64,000 bases of DNA, taken from the NCBI RefSeq assembly GCF_026151205.1, contig NC_087080.1:15757337-15821336 (forward strand). Direction: 5' to 3'. This DNA is from Bolinopsis microptera (lineage: Eukaryota > Ctenophora > Tentaculata > Lobata > Bolinopsidae). The position numbers and the translations under genes are program-made. Below are positions 46,671 through 64,000 of the stretch, in pieces; position 1 is the first letter of the stretch, and the number at the start of each line of letters is the position of its first letter. The notes under the pieces are model-generated. The model ran no database searches. It was not told where the DNA came from and saw only the letters and a list, made by a program, of their open reading frames with translations.

Positions 46671-47700
46671 TCTGTACACCACATTCAATATCTCTTTGCA
46701 TCTGTCTATTTATATTTGTCACATTTTCCTTTCAATCATATCTAATCTAGCAGCCAGAATTTAATAATTGTTTGTCAAGTCTCGGCGATTTGTCAAAATT
46801 CATTTAATTGCCCATTATTTCTACATTGTGTACTCGTTCAATCTAAATTTGACAATGCCTTTGATCCAAATAATTATCCGTGGATACATATCCCCTCTCT
46901 AGAAACTCTATGGTTAAATTGGGTGGGGATGTAGTGTTCGACTAGCACGTGGTCATATAACATGTCCGGGGACACTCAGGATCGTTCATTCCTGTTTGAG
47001 CCAGATAATGGATAACACATCCGACATTCCTGCAAATAATTACGTTTAGCTTTGGTTCCACATTAAAGTGGAAGTAGGGTGCTGGTCGGTTGGCATTCGT
47101 CAGATTATTTTTTAATACTTGTAGTTAGCTATTCTACAGAATTTTCAGTTTTTATCCCGACATTGCCACTCCTACTTTTCTGACGCAAATCTTTAGATTC
47201 GTCTGTAAAATCAAGTTAAAGAACAAGCTATAATAAGCTGTAATGGCTCAGAATTTCGAGATAAGCCATTAAGCTTATCTTCGATAAAATTTGCCGAATA
47301 TTTACTACTTTGACGCGACATTATAACATTCAAAGTAATCCGACGTCATATTTTGTCAATCATGATTGATAATATCCTTGTAATCATTTTAGCTCACCCA
47401 ACCCAACAGAATTGCATAAGTCCACTGATTAAATGTCACTATCCTCCAATGACTCGCTATTTTAAGCGAGTTGTTTTGTCATCGTCACACCTTCCCAGAC
47501 ACTGACACTGCCAGAGGGAACTTATTAAGGGAATAGGGTGGGGCTTAATGTAAATGCAATGACTGTGGGTGGAACCAGCTGTCAAGTAGAAGGTGGTACA
47601 GGAAGTTAGGGAGTCAGCGACTGTGGTTGTAGAAGGTACAGTTCACCAGTTTAGTGTAACATTGGAATCGTTCACATATTATTACGTAGCCAGGTTTAGG
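46671..47700. other. no supported gene
   Basis: AT-rich DNA without exon-like frames. A frame starting at 47593 runs into the poly-C tract and is not a gene. Confidence 0.5.
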
Positions 47701-47703
47701 AAA

Positions 47704-47704
<1 letters not shown>

Positions 47705-47737
<33 letters not shown>

Positions 47738-47862
47738 ATCACCTCCCCCCCCCCCACCCCCCCCCCCCCCCATCACCAGCCCCCCATCACCACCCCCCAC
47801 CCCCCCCCCATCACAAGCCCCCCCCCCCCCCCCCCCATCACCAACCCCCCCCCCCCCCCCTC
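47705..47862. repeat. poly-C tract with catcacc interruptions
   Basis: About 155 bases of almost pure C on the plus strand (G on the minus), broken by catcac-type words. It is translated as a false poly-Pro frame. Confidence 0.95.
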
Positions 47863-48455
47863 ATGGCTCACCTAACATTTTCATTGACAATCTTTTTTAT
47901 TAACAGATCGGGGTCTTATATTCCAAATACCCATGTCACATCTCGAATCTTGGCAAAACATTTTTTGTTGGAAATTTAAATTTGTTGCTTACTTAAGCCC
48001 CTTGCCAGGCCCCTTTGTAATCAACTATAAGCTTTCCCACATCCCCTAACATGTGAATGATCTCTTGCAGTAAACACATTTCTTGATGAATGTTCATTAT
48101 ATCCGAATAATTTGTAGTTTATAGTCTTCTAAAAATAGGACGAAAACTTGTATTGGATTAGCTTGCTTGTATTGGATTAGCTTACTACTAAGCTAACTAC
48201 TTACGAGGAAACGATTTTAATCACTTGAACAATTCCTTAGAAGCTATGGATATCATATTTTTTTACCAATCATTGTCCAATTTTTTCTTTTTATAGCTGT
48301 ACTGGTTTTAATACTCTAAACCTAGTTTTAATCCTCTGGAGTCTGGACCAAAGTTACTGTTCATCTGAGCAATAGAAATGCACTGTTATCTTACTTTGGT
48401 CACTGGTCACTGGTCAGTACTGTTATAATGTGGTAGTGATTGTAACCCGGGCTGA

Positions 48456-49760
48456 GAGAAGATACCAGTAGTTACTAGTTATTCTTGAGATCACATAATA
48501 GAGAAGATACCAGTAGTTACTAGTTATTCTTGAGATCGCATAATAGAGAAGATACCAGTAGTTACTAGTTATTCTTGAGATCGCATAATAGAGAAGATAC
48601 CAGTAGTTACTAGTTATTCTTGAGATCACATAATAGAGAAGATACCAGTAGTTACTAGTTATTCTTGAGATCGCATAATAGAGAAGATACCAGTAGTTAC
48701 TAGTTATTCTTGAGATCGCATAATAGAGAAGATACCAGTAGTTACTAGTTATTCTTGAGATCACATAATAGAGAAGATACCAGTAGTTACTAGTTATTCT
48801 TGAGATCGCATAATAGAGAAGATACCAGTAGTTACTAGTTATTCTTGAGATCGCATAATAGAGAAGATACCAGTAGTTACTAGTTATTCTTGAGATCGCA
48901 TAATAGAGAAGATACCAGTAGTTACTAGTTATTCTTGAGATCGCATAATAGAGAAGATACCAGTAGTTACTAGTTATTCTTGAGATCGCATAATAGAGAA
49001 GATACCAGTAGTTACTAGTTATTCTTGAGATCGCATAATAGAGAAGATACCAGTAGTTACTAGTTATTCTTGAGATCGCATAATAGAGAAGATACCAGTA
49101 GTTACTAGTTATTCTTGAGATCGCATAATAGAGAAGATACCAGTAGTTACTAGTTATTCTTGAGATCACATAATAGAGAAGATACCAGTAGTTACTAGTT
49201 ATTCTTGAGATCGCATAATAGAGAAGATACCAGTAGTTACTAGTTATTCTTGAGATCGCATAATAGAGAAGATACCAGTAGTTACTAGTTATTCTTGAGA
49301 TCGCATAATAGAGAAGATACCAGTAGTTACTAGTTATTCTTGAGATCGCATAATAGAGAAGATACCAGTAGTTACTAGTTATTCTTGAGATCGCATAATA
49401 GAGAAGATACCAGTAGTTACTAGTTATTCTTGAGATCGCATAATAGAGAAGATACCAGTAGTTACTAGTTACTCTTGAGATCGCATAATAGAGAAGATAC
49501 CAGTAGTTACTAGTTATTCTTGAGATCGCATAATAGAGAAGATACCAGTAGTTACTAGTTATTCTTGAGATCGCATAATAGAGAAGATACCAGTAGTTAC
49601 TAGTTATTCTTGAGATCGCATAATAGAGAAGATACCAGTAGTTACTAGTTACTCTTGAGATCGCATAATAGAGAAGATACCAGTAGTTACTAGTTATTCT
49701 TGAGATCACATAATAGAGAAGATACCAGTAGTTACTAGTTACTCTTGAGATCGCATAATA
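48456..49760. repeat. 45-bp minisatellite, exactly 29 unit lengths
   Basis: The unit begins gagaagataccagtagttac and ends gagatcgcataata; 1305 bp corresponds to 29 x 45 with no length variants. Variation is confined to two positions (tcgcat/tcacat and tattct/tactct). The 428-residue minus-strand frame (15-residue repeats) exists because 45 is a multiple of three and one frame has no stop. No signal peptide or unique domain supports expression. Confidence 0.95.
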
Positions 49761-50590
49761 ATAATACGATGGATATTACTGATTGCTTGTATTTGATTGA
49801 TGTGAAGTACCTAGGCTCTGGAAAACAGCCTGCCGGGTACCAGCAATAAACATTTATCTCTGTTTGTACTGACTAATTAGTCATTTAAAGACACAATTTA
49901 CCAGGGCTCGTTAAGAGTGTTTAGGATCTCCTCTACTGGGGTATATTATCTGCTTTAGGGAGATATGCAGGCTTGCAACAGTGCTCAGTATCGGTTCATG
50001 GATGAAATCGATACTTTTCTACCCAGGATTGCAGCATTGCGCTCATGCAAGAACGCTGTCTTGCTTTATTTCATTGATATCCAGGATAGTATTGCCGTAT
50101 TGGTAACATTGATAATAATTCTGCCTTCTCTGTCTCCATTCTGTATTTGTACAAGATGGAACAGCATTATTTGTTAAGTGCTTTACTTTTAGTTTGTATC
50201 TTTAGATATGAGGTAAAAGCTAGTTAAGATCAACCTCGTAACATCAGCCACAATATCACAGAATCTTTAATTGATCTCCTTACACAATGCACATGACAAT
50301 GTCACAAAAGATATATTTTGGGTGATAGCCAAATAACAGTATCTTTGATATCACACTCAAGAGACTAAAATAATTATTACCTATTTAATTCGCGTTTTTG
50401 ACATCACTTGGGGGTCCAAATTTTGGGCTCTAAAAATCCTATTTCTTGGCCTATTTTTTATTTTTTCATGCTGATTTGGAGGCCATTAATTAAAGCATTT
50501 GACCCAGTCAAAAAATTTTCAGTTGTATATCTTTTACGGTTTTTGCGGAAAGTCGCGTTAACGTTGATGCCGTGGTGTCAGCAAAACGGT
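49761..50590. other. no supported gene
   Basis: A 70-residue ATG frame (49965-50177) with a hydrophobic stretch is present but unsupported. The segment from about 50400 to 50590 has the look of a repeat-element end, without recognisable coding. Confidence 0.4.
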
Positions 50591-50598
50591 ACGGATAA

Positions 50599-50705
50599 AC
50601 ATATATATAAACATATATATAAACATATATACATATATATGTACATATATACGAGACGATATATATCGTATATATACGATATATATCGTCTCGCTTTATA
50701 TATAG
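50599..50705. repeat. AT-rich repeat with a 42-bp perfect palindrome
   Basis: Copies of aaacatatatat are followed by a perfect palindrome at 50652-50693 (cgagacgatatatatcg... and its complement), which could extrude as a cruciform. Confidence 0.93.
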
Positions 50706-53700
50706 TTAGATACAGGTACTTGGCGGCATTTAAATTTTAAAGTGGTATACATTCGGTGTATTGTACTTATGGTAAGTACTTGTGAGAATCAGGGAGGGAG
50801 AGAGCTTCCTACTCTTAGTTATACCTACAAGGCTCACGATATAATAACTGATCCATGTAATGAATCTCGTTCACTTCCCTTCAAGACTTGCCTAATCGAG
50901 CAAAGGTGACGTCAGTTCCCGACGGTAGTCAAGTTCATAATGACTAATGCTATAAATTTCTAGAAGCTTCCCAGGAAGCTTATCACTGTGTCTTGTCTAT
51001 TTGCTTTTACTTTTGGAGGATGCTTTAACCTCTCTCTCTTTCTCTCTTTCTCTCTCTTCCTAACATGATGTTACCACCCACGGCGAGGATCTACCCTCTC
51101 TCTCCCTCCCCCTCGCCACCACTCTTTCCCTCCCCTCTCCCTTTTCTCTTTAACAGAAAACACACAATATCCAACAGTCCTGCCTGGCTAATGGGGCTCG
51201 CTAATGATCCTGGTCCCGGGAAACTCTCCAGTGCTATTATCACATTACCCCATACATTAACACACACACACACACACGCGCGGTTGGGTTCTGCGCTGAG
51301 ACACTTGCAGCAGAAAGTATTAGTATTAACTATGTGAGTACATCTACCCACCACATAATATGTGCTTCTCAGTAAACATAACACACAAGCACGCGGCTAC
51401 TCGATTATGTATTTTTCCCCTTGATCGTTAGTAACTTGATGCTCCAGGGAGAGGTAGTAGGCTTGCTTACTGATGCTCAAAGCCCATCTTGCTATGTTTC
51501 CTTCCAAGGTTCCATCGTTTAAATTTTAGATCATGGTTACAATTACGACTTTTCTGTATTGTTTTGTTGGCGTGAAGAAACATGCAAATCGAAATTCAAG
51601 GCACAGACCAATCCAGCAAGAGGACAGATAAAAGCGTCGTACAATACCTCAGCAAGCAGGTTCGGACTGCCAACATAATCTCATCTTAGTTTTAAAATTT
51701 CGATTCAAACTAAAAGATCTAGTCATTAGTCCCGCTGAAAAGTGCAGAACCACATAACAGAACATAAAGACTAATGTGAGACGAAGATAGAGGGTTACCT
51801 CACTCTCCGACCCGAAGTGTCTGTGCTTAGCATCCTGACCCTTTGACCCTTCTGGCAGTTGTGTTTAAAATATACTGGATTTGCATTATAATAGCGGTTG
51901 CGTACTCGTGTGTACACCCACTCCACGAATTAACTGCTTTCTTGCGGAGAAAGGTTCAGTTTTCTTTATTTGTGATTCTCTGGTTGTATGGCCGCTTTAC
52001 GGTTTAGCACTTGTTTTCTGTTGTAGTCGTACTTCAATAAGATATTTAAACTTGCTCGGAGGTAAGTTTGTATTTAAATTATTGCACTGATATAATGTTT
52101 GAAGAAGGGCTGATTTGGCTTATGGTTATTTATTTCTTTTAACCGTTCTCGATTAGTTTCTCAGTTTCTGTTGCCTTTGTTTGTCGTTTGCTAAATCTAC
52201 ATTTTAATATAAACCTAAAGTGCTAACATAGTAACAATACTTGTTTCTGATATCCCAATATTCAGCTCGAAATTAAATTACAGATTATCAAGCACGGGAA
52301 GCGTTTAAGTCATTATCATTAATTAAGTCATTATAATTACGTTATAAACTGAATAGATGAGACGATTTTACTTCTAAACAAAAAACTTCAACAATTCTCA
52401 CGAAATTATTTCTGAATTGTCTTGTTGCTTACCATCGGCAGTCTTTACTAATGTAACTCGTGAATCTGTCGATATGAGTAACAAGAATTTCGCAAGGTAA
52501 AATTTCACACCGTCAGCCGGCTGAGCGTATTTCCCTATTCTATTGAAGTTTCCTGATTTCATAGTGAGCGTGCATTGTTGTACTCATCTGCTTACAAATT
52601 TTGATGTATACATTCGCTTCACTTGTTACCAGCTTCCCTATTTTTCTTTGTGTAGCGGAGACACAATGATTTGTTGATAACACATCTTGGTTGAGCCGTT
52701 ATTATAAATACTATGCATATAAGTATAACGCAACTTTATATGTTACAATTGTAACGCTTTGTTCGTTGCGAGTCTTCATTTTGTAATTTATTTGTACAGA
52801 CTACTCAAAAGTAAACTTTTGCCATACAAAGGCAATTATATGCCACGCCACAAACCACCATAATGAAATCCTCCGAAAGTTCATTAAACCAATGACCACA
52901 GACTCTGTGACAGAGCCTCATGTACAAGAACAATTCTCAGGATGGTTATACAATATACATGTAACGAATAAAATCAAATTTTGATAGATTTATGATCTGC
53001 TTAGCCGAATCACTGTCTCTTGCATTTATTCATTTTATAAGGGCTCATAATTTTGGTATCAGGTATGATTTAAATCACTTATACGCCATACAAGCAATAA
53101 AATAAGCTTTAAAACTCGTATGTTATATTGCAGGTTTAATTGGTAGGCTTTTACAAGTGAGAGCATATCATCATTACGCCATTACAATGAAGTGGTTATA
53201 AGCTGTAATATTGTTCATGGCTATTCAGTTATGTAATATCAATGTTATGTTATGATTACTACGAAAATTAATTTAAATTCCAGGCGAGATGCCGGGAGTA
53301 AAATTTACAACTGGTTCCACTCAACAAAAAAACGACAAGAACATTCAAGAAGCCAGAACTAGAAGATGATTCAGGTCATGATAGTTATAAAAGCAGGAAC
53401 TATCCCACCCAAAACAGTATTAATCACGTGACAGTCTGGTTCCCTGTGGCGGGCTGTTAGAATTGTCGAGACTTAAATTGGTGAACTTTAAGATTGTCAT
53501 TTGTAAATGTTTAAATTCTTCTGAATTTCATATAAGTTGGCAAAAGTTCCGCTATGTTCGAAATGTTGTTATCATAGACATAACAGGAACCCTATCCACA
53601 CTGTAGAGGATAGTCCATCGATGATTAAAATGGCGCAAATTTGTGATTTGTGAACTTTTTAATATCGATCATACTATCCCTTTCCATCACTTCACTTTAT

Positions 53701-55250
53701 TTGCGAAAATCTATGGCAAAAAAATTAAGAAAACATCACATTAGTGAATTTGTATGTTAATTCCTAATTTGGGGGAAGGAAATTGCGGGGTTTGCGGTAT
53801 TTCGGGGTTTTACTATATTAAAATATCTATTAGGCCAAACTATTATGCAAGCGTCTATTAGGCCATTTAATCGGTGCATGGCCGTCAGCAATCAGCATTT
53901 TGCGTAGGCCACGCATTAAATAGGTACCAATATGATGGTAATTGATCCAAGAATAGATTAAAAGAAGTCAAACGCATCGCTATTGCCTTTGGATATGTGT
54001 ATTATTGTAATAAAACAGAGGTGGATGCTTGGTAGACGCACTGTTTCCCATTTTCGACTTGTCAAATGTCAGACCAAAAGTTTAATTGTGCATTTAAACT
54101 TCATTCGTTCATGGAAAAGAGGTTTGAACATTTGTAAACGATTGATGATTTCTCAAGCCAGCTGTAAATTTTGTCCTAAAAATGCAGTCTTTACGACTAA
54201 TATGATGAATGAGCTGGAAGTTTAAGCTGGTAAACACGTCTTATGCAATATGGTTCAACTTTATAATCAGTTATTACCGCTACGTATTGACCAGACTTAC
54301 GTAAATGCAACCACTGAAAAGACAGGAAAATACTCAATTTAGTTGCCACTATATATATTATGTGAATATTATGTGAATATTATATATATTATGTGAATTC
54401 AACTTCTTATATTGTTGATTGTATTGAAAAGGGGGAAAAAGTATCGGCTCAATTCTTGAATGTACAACAATCCAATCTTTCCTTTTTGGTTCACTGAGTT
54501 TGTACCGTCTTTAATAATGTTGACATTAGAAGATGGCGTCATGTTAGCCTAGGTTTGGCTTCCTGGTGACACATTTCACCTGCACAATTATATCATATAA
54601 TGTGGCCGTTCCTAGCCGGACTAGTTAGACGCCAACTTTAAACTGTGATCACTGGAAATGTACAGATACTGCCCGGTGTGACACAGATATCCCATACGAG
54701 GTTATAGCACGCCATTTCCAACTGCAAATGCGCATAAAGCGTAATTATGATGAATGATACCATACCCGATCCCGAAGATGATCCGAGATAAAATTCCAAT
54801 TTCCTAATTATGAACAGCGTTACGTATCTGCCGAGGCCTTAGTTCATTTAGGCAATTCACATTTTCTAATCGCTGCGACATCTTGGCTAAAGACAAAACT
54901 TCCCCTTTGTCCACCGACGCTTTATGGCCAGTGATTACTGTTGCCATGACAACATCAAGGCTAATGGGTGTAATGCTTTACTGACGTTACTTTTCTAAAA
55001 ATCCTGGCGGCTTTTCCTATCAGTTCTACCTGTACCGCTCTACTACCGTACTTGCAGTTCCTTGTGCATTTGCTGTACCGCATAGTTATCGTAATATACG
55101 ATTCCCATAATTGCTATCCGGCTAACCTAACACAATTGTACATTGCGCTAAGTGTTCTCCACCGCAACAGTGACTAGTTTATTTGTGTGCAGTTTAATTT
55201 GTAGTGTCAACACTCAACAATACCAGGCAGTATCCAAGAACCTCAACCAA
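50706..55250. other. gene-poor stretch
   Basis: CT-rich tract near 51031-51060 and (CA)n near 51259-51276. One exon-like segment at about 53289-53370 follows ttaaattccag and reads EMPGVKFTTGSTQQKND to a stop, but no partner exon was found. No other coding evidence. Confidence 0.45.
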
Positions 55251-55252
55251 TA

Positions 55253-55382
55253 GGGGTAGACATTAGGGTAGACATTAGGGTAGACATCAGGGTAGACATT
55301 AGGGTAGACATTAGGGTAGACATCAGGGTAGACATTAGGGTAGACATCAGGGTAGACATCAGGGTAGACATTAGGGTAGACA
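55253..55382. repeat. 12-bp minisatellite (gggtagacatta)n
   Basis: About eleven copies with tta/tca variation, a few hundred bases upstream of the ATG of the next gene. Confidence 0.93.
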
Positions 55383-55426
55383 ACTTCAACAATATTGAGT
55401 GAGAGTAAAGGTTAAGGTCAGGGTTA

Positions 55427-55506
55427 TGTATAAAGTCTGCATAAAGTCAGCATAAAGTCTGCATAAAGTCTGCATAAAGTCTGCATAAAGTCTGCATAAA
55501 GTCTGC
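55427..55506. repeat. 11-bp minisatellite (cataaagtctg)n
   Basis: Seven copies ending about 30 bases before the proposed start codon at 55538. Confidence 0.93.
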
Positions 55507-55537
55507 CGGGTTTCTTGGATACTGTCCAGTATTCAAT

Positions 55538-63960
<8,423 letters not shown>

Positions 63961-64000
63961 GTAAGAAAAATATTCAAATTATCGCTACTCCTGCCAGCTC

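Noticed and set aside
47593-47979. Poly-proline protein
   Set aside because: Frame runs through the poly-C tract and has no ATG start or splice support.
48423-49709. 428-codon minus-strand frame of 15-residue repeats as a real protein
   Set aside because: It is fully explained by a 45-bp tandem unit with one stop-free frame; no signal, unique domain or splice evidence.
53289-53370. Possible terminal exon (EMPGVKFTTGSTQQ...)
   Set aside because: The acceptor is good, but no upstream exon with matching phase was found.

Overview
The window looks like nuclear DNA of a non-vertebrate metazoan. It is AT-rich, and its genes are split by GT-AG introns of about 100 bp to over 13 kb. Intergenic and intronic DNA is full of minisatellites, foldback (inverted-repeat) elements flanked by TA, a Penelope-like retroelement remnant and tRNA-derived repeats. 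It contains a divergent 7TM receptor, a sushi-domain surface protein and a C2H2 regulator. I cannot name the phylum from sequence alone. Exon chains below were built by eye by matching splice-site consensus with codon phase across each junction, and every junction listed keeps the frame.

Layout. 1-130 (-): possible 5' end of a gene running off the left edge. 131-2315: 10-bp minisatellite and anonymous DNA. 2316-7921 (+): a 12-exon gene for a protein with a compact N-terminal globular region and long coiled coils. 9274-33498 (+): an 11-exon gene of about 24 kb encoding a 554-residue membrane-anchored protein of the ATP-grasp superfamily with altered catalytic motifs. Its 13.6-kb first intron holds a complete antisense gene (9912-12402, -) for a sushi (CCP) surface protein, a 2.85-kb TA-flanked foldback element and other repeats. 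33499-39974: intergenic, with a broken Penelope-like GIY-YIG element between direct repeats and one ambiguous ORF pair. 39975-43947 (+): a 7-exon C2H2 zinc-finger gene. 43948-55537: gene-poor and repeat-dense, with a ~750-bp tandem duplication carrying 8-bp arrays, nested palindromes, a poly-C tract and 29 exact-length 45-bp units. 55538-63960 (+, runs off the right edge): three exons of an unidentified basic or nuclear-looking protein, whose first intron contains a whole intronless 7TM receptor gene (57281-58426).

I see no operon or shared pathway. The notable architecture is nesting: an antisense secreted-protein gene inside one intron and a receptor gene inside another. A second recurrent feature is local duplication across intron/exon acceptor junctions, seen three times. 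The strongest biological lead is the ATP-grasp-like protein: it keeps the family scaffold but has lost several residues expected for nucleotide/metal binding, and it carries an N-terminal membrane segment.
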